From the NCBI GenBank assembly GCA_025963715.1, contig JAOQAG010000017.1, positions 144,140 to 208,139 of the forward strand: a DNA stretch of 64,000 nucleotides, written 5' to 3'. This stretch comes from Bacteroidota bacterium. GTDB lineage: Bacteria; Bacteroidota; Bacteroidia; 2-12-FULL-35-15. Below the pieces are notes generated by a model that was not told the DNA's origin, did not search any database, and saw only the letters and a program-made list of their open reading frames with translations. The translations under genes were made by a program, and so were the position numbers. Shown here in pieces: positions 1-8,901 of this stretch. Positions within the stretch are counted from its first letter, which is position 1, and each line of letters starts with the position of its first letter.

Positions 1-593
1 AAATTATAATACTCCTTTTACTTTTTCCCTTGCTCAGCATGGGTCAAAAAGACGTTCTCAAAGGCCTCGTACTTCCTGTAAAAGGGGTGTATGTTCGCAC
101 TACGATATATGAAGGCGATACCATTCCTTACGTTGTTTTGCCAGCCATTAATTGTTATACCGACCGTGTTTTCAGAAATGAAGCACAAAAAACAGCCTGG
201 ACCAGGATCAAATACAACGTTAAAAAAGTATATCCGTATGCCATTCTCGCTGCCGCGAAATTAAAAGAATACGACCGGATCCTGGCCGCAATGCCGGAAA
301 ACCAACGCGCAGCCTATACAAAAAAAGCCGAACAGGAATTAAAAGATCAGTTTGGTGAAGAAATGAAAAACCTGAGTGTAAATCAGGGACGTTTATTGAT
401 CAAATTAATTGACCGTGAAACCGGTCACACCACGTATGATGTGGTAAAAGACATGCGCGGTTCCTTTTCCGCTTTTATGTGGCAGGGCGTTGCGCTGATG
501 TTCAATTCCAGCTTAAAATCGGAGTATGATGCTGACGGCGATGATAAAGCGGTGGAAGAAGCCATTAAACTGGTGGAAAACGGCGATTTTTAA
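1..593 (+). CDS. DUF4294 domain-containing secreted protein (5' truncated by window edge)
   Basis: Partial gene; the reading frame (codons from position 3) enters from the left edge. The codons just before the first in-window start candidate (a TTG at 30) read I-I-I-L-L-L-L-F-P-L-L followed by S-M-G-Q, the hydrophobic core and cleavage region of a signal peptide, so the true start is almost certainly a few codons outside the window and the mature protein begins near GQKDVLKG. The rest, with VPYVVLPAINCY-like and YPYAILAAAKLKEYD-like segments and a charged alpha-helical C-terminal half, matches my memory of DUF4294, a Bacteroidota-specific family of unknown function. It is exported, to the periplasm or cell surface (inferred from the signal peptide). 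No enzymatic motif is visible. It is followed by repeat-rich DNA rather than a partner gene. Confidence 0.8.
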   Translation, partial: IIILLLLFPLLSMGQKDVLKGLVLPVKGVYVRTTIYEGDTIPYVVLPAINCYTDRVFRNEAQKTAWTRIKYNVKKVYPYAILAAAKLKEYDRILAAMPENQRAAYTKKAEQELKDQFGEEMKNLSVNQGRLLIKLIDRETGHTTYDVVKDMRGSFSAFMWQGVALMFNSSLKSEYDADGDDKAVEEAIKLVENGDF

Positions 594-1067
594 ATTAGTT
601 TAAAGTTCAAAGTTGGAAAGTTCAAAGTTTGCTGAATGTTTGTGTCAGTTCGAGTCCGCCGCGGCGGAAGAACCAGAAACATATCATAAAATTACAGTTA
701 TCCCGGGGTCCCGTTCCGGGATCTTTTATTTAAAGACGATAAGTTTTTTACAATTCAAATAGCAACGCCTTTTTTCACCACATAAGGCACAAAAGAAAAT
801 ATAAGGCGATACTCAAAAGCGCTAGTTATTTTTTGCCACAGCCCCGATAGCTATCGGGACACAGATTTTTTATTTGTGTAACTGCTCGATCTGGAAACAA
901 ATTACAAAACGTACTGTCATCCCGCATTTATTGCGGGATCGGTTAATTAAAAAAATATTACACAGATTAATCGCTTTGCTAGTTTCGATCAGCGTAATTC
1001 TTTATTATAAATTTTTTTAATCTGTGAATCTGTGGCTTTCTATTATCCAGTCATTGTCAATTTTCAA
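594..1067. repeat. Repeat-rich intergenic region
   Basis: No gene is seen. The stretch holds fragments of several families found elsewhere in the window: an A+T-rich AAGTTCAAAG tract at about 598-630; a GCCGCGGCGG palindrome near 658; a hairpin of the ATCCCGGG family at about 697-722; a CACATAAGGCACAAAAG fragment near 780; a perfect 16-bp palindrome CCCGATAGCTATCGGG at 843-858; a second hairpin (GTCATCCCGC / GCGGGAT) at 913-942; and a half copy of the CACAGATT family ending with ATCTGTGAATCTGTGGC at 1020-1036. Confidence 0.7.
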
Positions 1068-2432
1068 TTATCCCTTGTCAATTATTTTCTCCCCCAGCTC
1101 TTTAAAATCAATCCCGTCAAAATTCCCGGAGCTCATCATCAATAAATTTTTATTGGTGAAATCTTTTTTTAATAATTCTTCCAGCAATGCTTTTGAGTCG
1201 GTGAACACTACAATATTGTTACCGCCAAAAGCTTGTTTTACCTGCTCAACAGTAATTGGTTTTAGTTTTTTATGTTCGATGGTATGCGGGTTAAAATAAA
1301 CAATGGCTTCATCAGCCAGCGCCATGGAATCGTTGTATTCTTTCAGGAAATTTTCCGTAAGGCTGCTGAATGTATGCAGCTCCATGCAGGCAATTAATTT
1401 ACGATCAGGGAATTGCTTTTTTACCGCCTGCGTGGTTGCTTTTAATTTGGAAGGCGAGTGCGCAAAATCTTTGTAAACAGCGGTGGTTTCATTTTTTGCA
1501 ACCAGTTCCAACCGTTTTGAAGCGCCGCTAAAGCTTTGAATCGCTTCATAAAATTGTTCATCGCTGATACCGATTTGATTACAGACTAAACGTGCGCCGT
1601 TCACATTCATTAAGTTATGATCGCCGAACACACTTAACGGAATTTTTTTTGTACCGACGTGTAAAAATGAAACGCCATTTTCGATACTGTTGGCGGGAAT
1701 ACCATAAGGTAATTTTTTAATATCAGCGCGTGCAGCTTCACCCACTTTTTTTACTTCCGGGTCCAGCTCACAATACACAAGGCTTCCATCCGGTTCGATC
1801 AGGTTTGTGAAAATAGTGAACTGTTCCACATAATTTTCAAACGTAGGGAACACATTGATGTGATCCCAGGCAATGCCGCTTAAAATAGCCACATTGGGTT
1901 TGTACAAATGAAATTTCGGGCGGCGGTCGATCGGTGACGATAAATATTCATCGCCTTCAATGATGGCGATCTTCGCTTCCTTGCTAAGTTTTACCATGGT
2001 ATCGAATCCTGCCAGTTGCGCGCCTACCATGTAATCGCAATCCACGTTGTTAAAATGCAGCACGTGCAGGATCATGGCGGTGATGGTGGTTTTGCCATGA
2101 CTACCGCCAACCACCACACGCAGCTTGTCTTTGGTTTGTTCGTAAATGTATTCGGGATACGAATATATTTTTAATCCCAACTCCTGGGCTTTCAATAATT
2201 CGGGATTATCAGCACAGGCATGCATTCCAAGAATAATTGCATCTAACCCGGCGTGAATGTTATTAACGTCCCAGCCTTCTTTTGCAGGCAACAGATTTAA
2301 TTTTGCCAGCCTGCTTTTGGAAGGTTCAAAGATCTCATCATCCGATCCGGTAACGTGATATCCTTTTTTATGCATGGCAAGGGCCATGTTATGCATGGCG
2401 CTTCCGCCGATAGCGATCAGGTGTATATTCAT
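1068..2432 (-). CDS. mpl: Mur ligase family protein, UDP-N-acetylmuramate:L-Ala-gamma-D-Glu-meso-DAP ligase (Mpl)
   Basis: A 454-residue cytoplasmic Mur ligase. The N-terminal Rossmann-like part starts IHLIAIGGSAMHNMA, followed by HKKGYHVTGSDDEIFEP, the usual UDP-MurNAc-binding arrangement. The ATP-binding P-loop GGSHGKTTIT lies near residues 109-118, and central-domain residues include IIEGDEYLSS and GIAWDHINVFP. A C-terminal domain contains YKDFAHSPSKLKATT, the region where Mur ligases have their His-x-Pro motif. In Mpl enzymes the reaction joins recycled murein tripeptide to UDP-MurNAc, bypassing MurC-E. Mpl rather than MurC is inferred from the GGS start and the AHSPSKL motif. The gene stands alone between repeat regions, with an ATG start. 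Bacteroidota genomes often annotate this family as peptidoglycan synthetase, so the substrate is less certain than the fold. Confidence 0.85.
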   Translation of the reverse strand: MNIHLIAIGGSAMHNMALAMHKKGYHVTGSDDEIFEPSKSRLAKLNLLPAKEGWDVNNIHAGLDAIILGMHACADNPELLKAQELGLKIYSYPEYIYEQTKDKLRVVVGGSHGKTTITAMILHVLHFNNVDCDYMVGAQLAGFDTMVKLSKEAKIAIIEGDEYLSSPIDRRPKFHLYKPNVAILSGIAWDHINVFPTFENYVEQFTIFTNLIEPDGSLVYCELDPEVKKVGEAARADIKKLPYGIPANSIENGVSFLHVGTKKIPLSVFGDHNLMNVNGARLVCNQIGISDEQFYEAIQSFSGASKRLELVAKNETTAVYKDFAHSPSKLKATTQAVKKQFPDRKLIACMELHTFSSLTENFLKEYNDSMALADEAIVYFNPHTIEHKKLKPITVEQVKQAFGGNNIVVFTDSKALLEELLKKDFTNKNLLMMSSGNFDGIDFKELGEKIIDKG

Positions 2433-2927
2433 TTAAGTTCAAAGTTTTTTAGGTACGGATAACGCCCGCCTGAACGATTCGGGCAGGAACAGGAGCGAAA
2501 CTACGAATCTGTGTGTTAAAAAATAACAGACTAAAGTTGTTTGTAAATCCTGTTACAACCGTTGATGCTAAACTAATAAATGTGCAAATGTTATAAGAAT
2601 GATTTTATTGAAGTTGTAAACAAGGAATCGTTAATAGAAGAGATTGTCACCAGGCAGAGCTTGACGCCCACGTGTACACAAGAAAATTAATTTTGCTTTC
2701 TGATTGGCAGATCCCGGGGTCAGGCCCGGAATGACAGTATAAATAGAGGGTGTGCTCCGATCTGGCAGATACGACACTCTCTTTTTTCTCTGCGTCTTCT
2801 TTGCGCTCTCTGCGGTTAAAAACGTAGCATCTGCACAAAGCAAACTTTAAACCTTGAACTTTGAACTTGTTTTTAACGTAGCATCTGCGCCAAGCAAACT
2901 TTAAACTTTTGAACTTTAAACTTTGAA
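2433..2927. repeat. Repeat-rich intergenic region upstream of mpl and downstream of oppC
   Basis: No supported gene; the short minus-strand frames around 2631-2843 are made of repeat sequence. Visible elements are a hairpin of the ATCCCGGG family at 2708-2737 (GATCCCGGGGTCAGG and CCGGAATGACAG) and two copies of a tract reading AACGTAGCATCTGC followed by CAAAGCAAACTTTAAAC near 2820-2860 and 2876-2930. The last AACTTTAAACTTTGAACT tract ends two or three bases before the stop codon of the permease gene. Confidence 0.6.
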
Positions 2928-4286
2928 CTATTTCTTAAGCCGTGGATCCAACGCATCCCGCAAGCCTTCGCCCAATAAATTGTAGATGGTTACGGTAATA
3001 AAAATAGCGAGGCCCGGGAAGATCACCAGCCACCAGGCACTGTATTGCTCGCGGCCCGCATTTAGTAAGGATCCCCAGGTAACGGTACCCGGAGGCACGC
3101 CGATCCCTAAAAAGGATAAAGCAGATTCGGTCAATATTGCGGAAGCCACACCAAATGCAATGGCCACCAATGCAGGTGCTAAAGCGTTGGGTAATGCATG
3201 TTTGAATACAATCCGGAATTCTTTAAAGCCCATTGATTTTGCTGCCTGGATATACTCGAGGTTGGATACACGCAGAAATTCGGCGCGCGTAAACCTTGCA
3301 ATGCTTGTCCAGCCGGTGAGCCCGATGATGATAATGATGTTGATGAGCGATTTTTCTTTGGCTATTGCTGCTACCGAAATGATGAGGATGAGCAACGGCA
3401 TGGAAATTAAAATTTCGATGATGCGTGAAATGATCGAATCTACAGGGATGTAGACCAGCGTATGCAGGAAGGGGATTTTTCCGATTGCTTTTCCAAGCCA
3501 GTAAAAAAGAGCGGCAACGATCACAAAAATAAAGAAGCTGATGCATAATTGCTGCAGCATGGCGGCAGTGGAAGTAGCGGCACCATCGCTGATGCTGTAA
3601 GCACGTACGGAAAAACCGTAATAATAGGCAAACACCAGCCCGATCACAAATGTCCAGAAGGAGCCGCGTGTGGTTTGTAATTTTTTATCGCCGAAATAAC
3701 CCGCCATCGCGCCAAGCACAAGCCCCAGGAACCCTGCAATGCTCATGGATAAAATTCCGATGGAAAATGAAATGCGTGTACCATTTATCAATCCCGATAA
3801 TACATCTTCGCCGCTTTTTCCGGTGCCGAGCCAGTGCCGGAATCTTGTTGGCATGGGAATGGTTTGCCCGTCTTTATTAGTGAATCCCTGCTTGCTGCCC
3901 GGTGATACATAATCGATATTATCGTAATCGGTTTTTTTCGGATCATAGGCGACAGGTGCAAAAACGATGCTTTCCACATCCATTTTTTTCCAGTCGGCTA
4001 TATCGTATTGAATGTTTTCGATCTCACCGGTCTTCGGATCTTTGACCGCGCAATTGTTGGAGAACGAAAATGCGGGGAACATGGTAACGCCTTTGTATTT
4101 GCAATACAGCGGCTGATCGGTAGCAAGGATGGGTGAAAGAATGGCAATAACCGCCAGCAGAACCAGCAGCTTGTATGAATAATACGCTGCTTTATTTTTT
4201 TTGAATTGCTCCCAGGCGTATTTCTTAAAGCTGAAATCGGCTTTGGTGATTATTGCTGTTGTGTGTTGTTCCGTTTCTTCTGCCAT
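2928..4286 (-). CDS. Oligopeptide/dipeptide ABC transporter permease (OppC/DppC type)
   Basis: A 452-residue inner-membrane permease of a peptide-family ABC importer. An N-terminal membrane anchor (LLVLLAVIAILSPIL) is followed by a large periplasmic insertion (roughly residues 55-150) rich in charged residues. The binding-protein-dependent transport domain comes next, with TRISFSIGILSMSIAG and further hydrophobic segments. The EAA loop that contacts the ATPase is visible as EYIQAAKSMGF followed by FRIVFKHALPNALAP. The C-terminus, LRDALDPRLKK, is typical of OppC. The frame is open further upstream to 4340, but the ATG at 4286 is preferred: it lies 4 bases after the stop of the upstream permease and avoids a 50-base overlap. 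It is co-transcribed with the OppB-like gene. The long insertion is common in Bacteroidota members and longer than in E. coli OppC. No ATPase gene is present in the window. Confidence 0.88.
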   Translation of the reverse strand: MAEETEQHTTAIITKADFSFKKYAWEQFKKNKAAYYSYKLLVLLAVIAILSPILATDQPLYCKYKGVTMFPAFSFSNNCAVKDPKTGEIENIQYDIADWKKMDVESIVFAPVAYDPKKTDYDNIDYVSPGSKQGFTNKDGQTIPMPTRFRHWLGTGKSGEDVLSGLINGTRISFSIGILSMSIAGFLGLVLGAMAGYFGDKKLQTTRGSFWTFVIGLVFAYYYGFSVRAYSISDGAATSTAAMLQQLCISFFIFVIVAALFYWLGKAIGKIPFLHTLVYIPVDSIISRIIEILISMPLLILIISVAAIAKEKSLINIIIIIGLTGWTSIARFTRAEFLRVSNLEYIQAAKSMGFKEFRIVFKHALPNALAPALVAIAFGVASAILTESALSFLGIGVPPGTVTWGSLLNAGREQYSAWWLVIFPGLAIFITVTIYNLLGEGLRDALDPRLKK

Positions 4287-4290
4287 GTTT

Positions 4291-5763
4291 TTATTTGTAG
4301 GAGATTCGTGGATCAACAATGGCGTACAAAAGATCTGCAAAGAGATAACCTACGAGCGTTAAAAAGCCGGTAAGGGTAAGTATGGCAATGATCATCGGGT
4401 AATTGTTGTTATAGATCGCAAACACAGCTTCGGAGCCCATTCCGGGGATAGTGAAAATACTTTCGATGATCACGGAGCCGCCGATGGCTGCCGGAAATAC
4501 ATTGGCAAATACGGTAATGATGGGTAATAAGGAATTGCGGAAGGCATGCTTCCAGATCACTTTATTTTCGGGCAATCCTTTGGCACGTGCGGTACGGATA
4601 TAATCCTGGCCTACAGTTTCGATCATGGACACGCGCATGATACGGGATAAGAACGCGAAGGAGCTGTAGATGTAGCAGATGGCCGGAAGTATAATGTAAG
4701 GCAGCGACAATTTTACTTTTCCGAAAAAACCGATAGTATCCGGGTAACCGGTAGCGGGTTTTACTCCCGAAGCTGGCAGCCAGTGAAACACATCCGGGTT
4801 GGCGAAGGTCATTAACAGCAATGTTGCCAGCCAGAAGGAAGGCATGGAATAAAGCATGAATAAAATAAGGGAAGAAAATTTGTCGAAGCGCGAACCTTTT
4901 TTTGCTGCTGCTTTTACACCGATCGGGATGCTGACGATATAGGCGAATACGATGGAAAGCACGGAGAAAAAAAGTGTCCAGCCGATCTTGGACCAGATGA
5001 CATCGGAGATGGGTTGTTTGGTGACATAGGAAGTGCCAAAATCGCCGTGCAATAATCCGCGCGAGAATTTGCCGCCATCGCCGAACAGCCATTGCTGGTA
5101 TTGGTTGTGACGGTAGAATGCCAAACGCGGGATGTAATTTTTCCAGCCGCTTGTCGTTGTTTTAACGGTTGTATAATTGTTTTTGAGTGATTCAAATTGC
5201 GGTTGGAGTTTGCTGAAAAAAGGATAGGAGGAAAGCAGCGCGCCGATGGTGTTGAATTTGGAGCTGATCACATTATCGAGGTAAGTAGAGCGGAGCGACA
5301 GTGATTGATAACGCAGTTGGTTGATAACGTCGCTGATCTTACTTTTATCGTATGTTTTCAGTTGATTGCTATCCGGTGCAAAGGCTAATAATGCATTGTA
5401 AAATGTGCCGGTGGTGTGATAATAATCCTGGATCTGGGGCCAGTTGCCATACATGGCGATCAGGCGGTCAAGCGCTTCCTTTTCGCTTTTATCATAAATT
5501 TTATAAAGCGTATCGGGGCGGGAAACGGAGGTGAGTGAAACGTAAAAAACAGGAAGATCGAGTCCCAGTTTTTTGCGCCAGAATATTTTTTGTTCCAGCA
5601 GGTTGGCGCTTTGCGTGCTAACTTCGCCGCCGCTTTGTGCCGCCGAAACCATTCGTTCTACAGGATCTCCCGGCGCATTTACGCTGATCACAAACCCCAG
5701 GAGGGTAATGACAATGAGCGTGGGAATAAAAATTAAAATCCGTTTAAAGATGTATTTAAGCAT
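4291..5763 (-). CDS. Oligopeptide/dipeptide ABC transporter permease (OppB/DppB type)
   Basis: A 490-residue inner-membrane permease that pairs with the OppC-like protein encoded 4 bases downstream. The start MLKYIFKRILIFIPTLIVIT is the classical OppB first helix, followed by VNAPGDPVERM. A periplasmic insertion of about 190 residues then follows, much larger than in proteobacterial OppB; it is Tyr/Ser/Lys-rich and includes KLGLDLPVFYVSL. The transport domain contains FGDFGTSYVTKQPI-like and WTLFFSVLSIVFAYIVS segments and the EAA motif QDYIRTARAKGLPE with WKHAFRNSLLP. The C-terminus LYAIVDPRISYK is typical of the family. The ATG start is at 5763. The substrate-binding lipoprotein gene lies upstream on the same strand, but 380 bases containing a dispersed repeat separate the two, so the operon may be split or attenuated there. 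Confidence 0.88.
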   Translation of the reverse strand: MLKYIFKRILIFIPTLIVITLLGFVISVNAPGDPVERMVSAAQSGGEVSTQSANLLEQKIFWRKKLGLDLPVFYVSLTSVSRPDTLYKIYDKSEKEALDRLIAMYGNWPQIQDYYHTTGTFYNALLAFAPDSNQLKTYDKSKISDVINQLRYQSLSLRSTYLDNVISSKFNTIGALLSSYPFFSKLQPQFESLKNNYTTVKTTTSGWKNYIPRLAFYRHNQYQQWLFGDGGKFSRGLLHGDFGTSYVTKQPISDVIWSKIGWTLFFSVLSIVFAYIVSIPIGVKAAAKKGSRFDKFSSLILFMLYSMPSFWLATLLLMTFANPDVFHWLPASGVKPATGYPDTIGFFGKVKLSLPYIILPAICYIYSSFAFLSRIMRVSMIETVGQDYIRTARAKGLPENKVIWKHAFRNSLLPIITVFANVFPAAIGGSVIIESIFTIPGMGSEAVFAIYNNNYPMIIAILTLTGFLTLVGYLFADLLYAIVDPRISYK

Positions 5764-5865
5764 TATTTGATTAAATCTCTGTGATCTTTTTAATTTAAAA
5801 TGAGTATTGGGAACGTTGTACTAAGGGATGCTGTTTTTTAATTAGTTCAATTAATTACATTTTTA

Positions 5866-6070
5866 CTTTTTGAAGGCAAAAAGTAACAATCCGCCGCGGC
5901 GGACTGCCTGTAAGGTAATTTTTCCTTCCGCTGGCGCTACAGGAAAACCGCGGTTAATTTCGCGGATGCGCTTTACCGCTCCGTAGCTATAATTTTTCTG
6001 CCGCTCATTCCCGCTATTACTGAACAGGCCGAAAGAGTCTGCAGAATAAGTATTGTATTATTTTATAAAT
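5866..6070 (+). repeat. Dispersed hairpin-headed repeat, copy A (truncated)
   Basis: About 205 bp beginning with the hairpin CTTTTTG-AAGG-CAAAAAG, then CCGCCGCGGCGG, CCTTCCGCTGGCGCT, AACCGCGGTTAATTTCGCG, TTCCCGCTATTACTG and GAAAGAGTC. The same order of blocks occurs at 13414-13675, 30592-30812 (opposite strand) and 63571-63838. This copy lies in the 380-base gap (5764-6143) between the substrate-binding gene and the two permease genes of the peptide importer, reading opposite to them. The rest of the gap is A+T-rich and holds no gene. Confidence 0.75.
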
Positions 6071-6143
6071 TAGGATTTCAATAAACTCAATAGCGTTAAT
6101 GCAAAAAAACATTTGGTATAAAGTTCCCGGTACTCATTTATTT

Positions 6144-8036
6144 TTAATTTGCCGCTGCCGGTTTTTGCATTGTTCCTTCGTTCGAAAGCAATTTTAAATT
6201 GGTAAGCCAGTTGCCGGGGCGCTCGAAATACATTTCCTGGTTGCCGAAACGTTTGTGAATGATGTTGCGGCGTAAAGATGCGAACAGGAAAATATACGGC
6301 TGATCGTCGTACACCAGTTGCTGGAATTTTTCAAGCAATGGAATGCGTTTGGCATCATCGATCTCCGATTTGATGGCATCGATCACTGCATCGGATTCTG
6401 CATTTCCAAAACCGCCGTAGTTGGAGCCTTTGGAAGCCCAGGAAGAGCTATGCCAGATCTGCGTGTAATCTTCAGGTGCAAAGGTGCCCGACCAAACGGC
6501 CACCATCATATCAAAATCATGATTTTTTGCATTGTCGTACATTACTGCAAAATCCAGCGGATCAAGGTCGGCTTTTACGCCTGCTTTGTACATTTGCTCG
6601 GCGGTCATTTGCGACATGTCTTTCCAGGAAATATCGGTGGTCATGTAGCTCAAATTAAATTCCAGCTTTACTTTTTCACCGTCAATCATTTTATCGCGGA
6701 TGTTATCGCCGTCGGTATCTTTCCAACCGGCTTCGTCCAGTAATTTTTTTGCACCTTCAATGTCAAACGGGATCAGTTTCAGATTTTTATTGTAGCCCGG
6801 TTTTAACGGAGATACAGGGCCAACCACGCGTTTATACAATCCGCCGTTCACCACTTTGTTGATCTCATCCATTGGTGTAAGCATGGCCATGGCGCGGCGC
6901 ACTTTCTGATCGGTAAAGATCTTTTTGTGCTTGATGCCATCGGGTTTCATGTTCATAGCAATGTAGCTGTAATTATAAGTATCCGTAAAATTCGAATTGT
7001 AATTGGCATTAAATTTCGGATCTTTTCTTAGTTCCTTCAGTGTTTTGGTGGATGTGTAAGTAGAAGCATCCAGTGTTTGGGCTTTAAATTCAAGCATTTG
7101 AGAGTTCGGATCTTTATTGATCTTGAAAATAATCTTATCCGGGTACGAATTTTCGTACATGTTTTTCTGACTGGATTTAAAGCTCCAGTGATTTTTTTTG
7201 CGGGTAAGAATCATGCTTTCGCCAGCATCCCATTTTTCTACATAATAGGGACCGGCACCTGCTAAATATTTAGGATCCCGGCCGTATTTGGCGCTGTTGA
7301 ATTCGGTAGCCCAATCGTTCAGATCTTTGTGTGCGTCCGCTTTAAAAGTGGGATCGTCAAACTGTGCGAAGGTATATTTTGCGAGCACGTTGTTTTTATC
7401 GAAGAAGCTGCGCTGCATCAGGGGATAATCCGATAAAAACGCGATGTTCTGTACATATTTGCGTTTTACTTTCAATACAAATTTACGCGGGTTGGTTTTG
7501 TCGGGGATAATGTCGGCAATGTTCTCCAGGTAAGGTTTTGCGTGCGGGTTGTCGGTAAGTGGACATTTGTTGGCTTTGAACGTATAAATAACATCTTCCA
7601 CACTTAGTGGCGCGCCATCATCAAAGGTAATGTCATCACGTAATTCGTATGTAAACTGCAATCCGTCGGCGGAGATCTCCGGCAATGCTTTTACGGCATC
7701 GGGGCGAGCCACCAGGTTTTCATAATCCACGCCGATCAGGTATACCTGCGTGTATCCCATACGTTCGGTACGTGAGCCGGAAAGGCCGTTGCAGGGGTGC
7801 ATATTGTCGGGTTCGCTCAGATCGTGGCAAACAAGGATGTTTTCTTTTGACCAGGAAGGATCGATTTGAGTGGCATCGGCAATTTTGATGAATTTAACAT
7901 CAGCAGCATTGATGCTTTTATTGTCGGGATTGTCCTGTGCGGTTTCGGTAGAGCCGTTTCCGCCACAGCTTGAAAAAAATGCAATCAGGGATAGAAAAAA
8001 AAGATTTTTAACAGAGGGAATGCGATGGATTGCCAT
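6144..8036 (-). CDS. Peptide ABC transporter substrate-binding lipoprotein (SBP family 5, OppA/DppA-like)
   Basis: A 630-residue lipoprotein with an N-terminal signal ending in a lipobox (residues FFSSC, Cys near position 24, then GGNGSTE), so it is lipidated and faces the periplasm. Family 5 solute-binding features are visible: FTYELRDDITFDDGAPLSVEDVIYTFKA-type text spread over residues 129-155 (in sequence: TYELRDDITF, then GAPLSVEDVIYTF), QKVRRAMAMLT near the middle, and AKKLLDEAGWKDTDGD, the classic C-lobe signature. It should capture peptides and deliver them to the two permeases encoded downstream on the same strand. A candidate -7 element TATATTTG lies at 8076-8083 on the minus strand, about 40 bases before the ATG. 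At about 630 residues it is longer than E. coli OppA (543). Substrate identity cannot be told. Confidence 0.9.
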   Translation of the reverse strand: MAIHRIPSVKNLFFLSLIAFFSSCGGNGSTETAQDNPDNKSINAADVKFIKIADATQIDPSWSKENILVCHDLSEPDNMHPCNGLSGSRTERMGYTQVYLIGVDYENLVARPDAVKALPEISADGLQFTYELRDDITFDDGAPLSVEDVIYTFKANKCPLTDNPHAKPYLENIADIIPDKTNPRKFVLKVKRKYVQNIAFLSDYPLMQRSFFDKNNVLAKYTFAQFDDPTFKADAHKDLNDWATEFNSAKYGRDPKYLAGAGPYYVEKWDAGESMILTRKKNHWSFKSSQKNMYENSYPDKIIFKINKDPNSQMLEFKAQTLDASTYTSTKTLKELRKDPKFNANYNSNFTDTYNYSYIAMNMKPDGIKHKKIFTDQKVRRAMAMLTPMDEINKVVNGGLYKRVVGPVSPLKPGYNKNLKLIPFDIEGAKKLLDEAGWKDTDGDNIRDKMIDGEKVKLEFNLSYMTTDISWKDMSQMTAEQMYKAGVKADLDPLDFAVMYDNAKNHDFDMMVAVWSGTFAPEDYTQIWHSSSWASKGSNYGGFGNAESDAVIDAIKSEIDDAKRIPLLEKFQQLVYDDQPYIFLFASLRRNIIHKRFGNQEMYFERPGNWLTNLKLLSNEGTMQKPAAAN

Positions 8037-8075
8037 TGTATAAAGCTTTATTGGTGGTTATATTAAACTGAAAGG

Positions 8076-8083
8076 CAAATATA
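8076..8083 (-). promoter_or_regulatory. Candidate -7 promoter element of the peptide-binding lipoprotein gene
   Basis: On the minus strand the bases read TATATTTG, an exact TAnnTTTG match, 40 bases upstream of the ATG at 8036. No clear TTG element is visible about 19-20 bases further upstream, so the assignment rests on the -7 box alone. Confidence 0.45.
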
Positions 8084-8195
8084 ATACTCCGTCCTGATTA
8101 TTGCTATAAAAGTTGATAAATGTTGATGAATAAGCCGTTTAGCGTTTTTGTCAGCAATTTTGTTCTTTTTTGTTTTAGAATAAAAAATCTTTTTC

Positions 8196-8203
8196 TACAT
8201 TTG
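8196..8203 (+). promoter_or_regulatory. Candidate -7 promoter element of tRNA-Ser
   Basis: TACATTTG, an exact TAnnTTTG match, lies 27 bases before the tRNA. A TTG at 8170-8172 could serve as the -33 element, although the spacing of 23 bases is somewhat long. Confidence 0.5.
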
Positions 8204-8230
8204 CATTCCTTTAAAAATAAAAGGTATGTA

Positions 8231-8317
8231 GGTGAGGTGCCTGAGAGGCCGAAAGGACCAGTTTGCTAAACTGGCGTACGGGTAACTGTACCGAGGGTTC
8301 GAATCCCTCCCTCACCG
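8231..8317 (+). tRNA. tRNA-Ser (anticodon GCT)
   Basis: Acceptor arms GGTGAGG (8231-8237) and CCTCACC (8310-8316) pair perfectly and are followed by discriminator G at 8317. The anticodon stem-loop CCAGTTTGCTAAACTGG carries GCT, reading AGC/AGU serine codons. A long variable arm (CGTACGGGTAACTGTACCG) is typical of serine tRNAs, and the T arm reads AGGGTTCGAATCCCT. No 3' CCA is encoded. Confidence 0.97.
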
Positions 8318-8347
8318 CAGATTCATTTAAATGAATCAAATTCAATT

Positions 8348-8383
8348 AAAAGTGATTTAGATTAATCTAGATCACTTTTTTTT
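8348..8383 (+). terminator. Rho-independent terminator after tRNA-Ser
   Basis: A 16-bp-arm inverted repeat (AAAAGTGATTTAGATT against AATCTAGATCACTTTT, with one wobble pair) is followed by a run of T, 31 bases after the tRNA. Confidence 0.75.
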
Positions 8384-8523
8384 ATCCCTTTTTACTGCTA
8401 AAAGTTCGAACTCAGTAAACTTGCCTTCATTTTTCAGGTAAAATCAATTTCTTATAATTCGACATCCTTAACGTTAAGTGTAAAATAATTTTTATTTGCA
8501 ATCAGATAACGCAGGGATACTTT

Positions 8524-8880
8524 TTACCTTGACTTAATAATCTCTCTATGCTTTAGACCCCATCTGCCTAAAGTTCTTGCAATTTCAATAAAAGATTTCC
8601 CATATTCAGTTACATTATATTCAACAGTAACAGGTTTTGTATCATGTACCGTACGTTCAACAAGTGTATTTAATTCTAAATCCTTTAATTCTTTTGAAAG
8701 CACCTTAGCTGAAATCCCTGAGATATTTCGTTTTATCTCCATGAAGCAATTTTTCTCGTTTTTATTCCAAGAAAGATAAAGCATAATTAACAACTTCCAT
8801 TTCCCTCCCCAAATATCAATACTATCACGCATAGCCATTAGTGCATTATTACAATCTTCAAACGTTCCTTCTTTATTCAT
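8524..8880 (-). CDS. HxlR-family winged-helix transcriptional regulator
   Basis: A 118-residue DNA-binding protein with the HxlR signature: an N-terminal Cys (EDCNNALMAM), then IWGGKWKLLIMLYL, the recognition region NISGISAKVLSKELKDLE, and a wing with YNVTEYGKSFIEI. HxlR proteins bind as dimers to palindromes near their own gene and a divergent target, often responding to electrophiles or redox stress through the N-terminal Cys. Here the divergent gene 153 bases away encodes an NAD(P)-binding oxidoreductase, and the gap holds palindromes and back-to-back -7 boxes, so it probably controls both. The gene is visibly more A+T-rich than its neighbours and sits beside a tRNA, which would suit horizontal acquisition (inference). 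The effector is unknown. Confidence 0.88.
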   Translation of the reverse strand: MNKEGTFEDCNNALMAMRDSIDIWGGKWKLLIMLYLSWNKNEKNCFMEIKRNISGISAKVLSKELKDLELNTLVERTVHDTKPVTVEYNVTEYGKSFIEIARTLGRWGLKHREIIKSR

Positions 8881-8901
8881 TATTAGCAGATAGTTACCTT
8901 A

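Noticed and set aside
1024..1299. Plus-strand open frame of 91 codons
   Set aside because: It lies opposite the 3' end of mpl and is rich in Ser/Phe/Leu in a way that mirrors the opposite strand; no domain is visible.
2631..2843. Minus-strand frames between mpl and the permease gene
   Set aside because: They are composed of ATCCCGGG-family and other repeat words and have no protein-like composition or conservation.
4287..4340. Upstream extension of the OppC-like permease
   Set aside because: It would overlap the OppB-like gene; the ATG at 4286 directly follows that gene's stop and begins a normal permease N-terminus.
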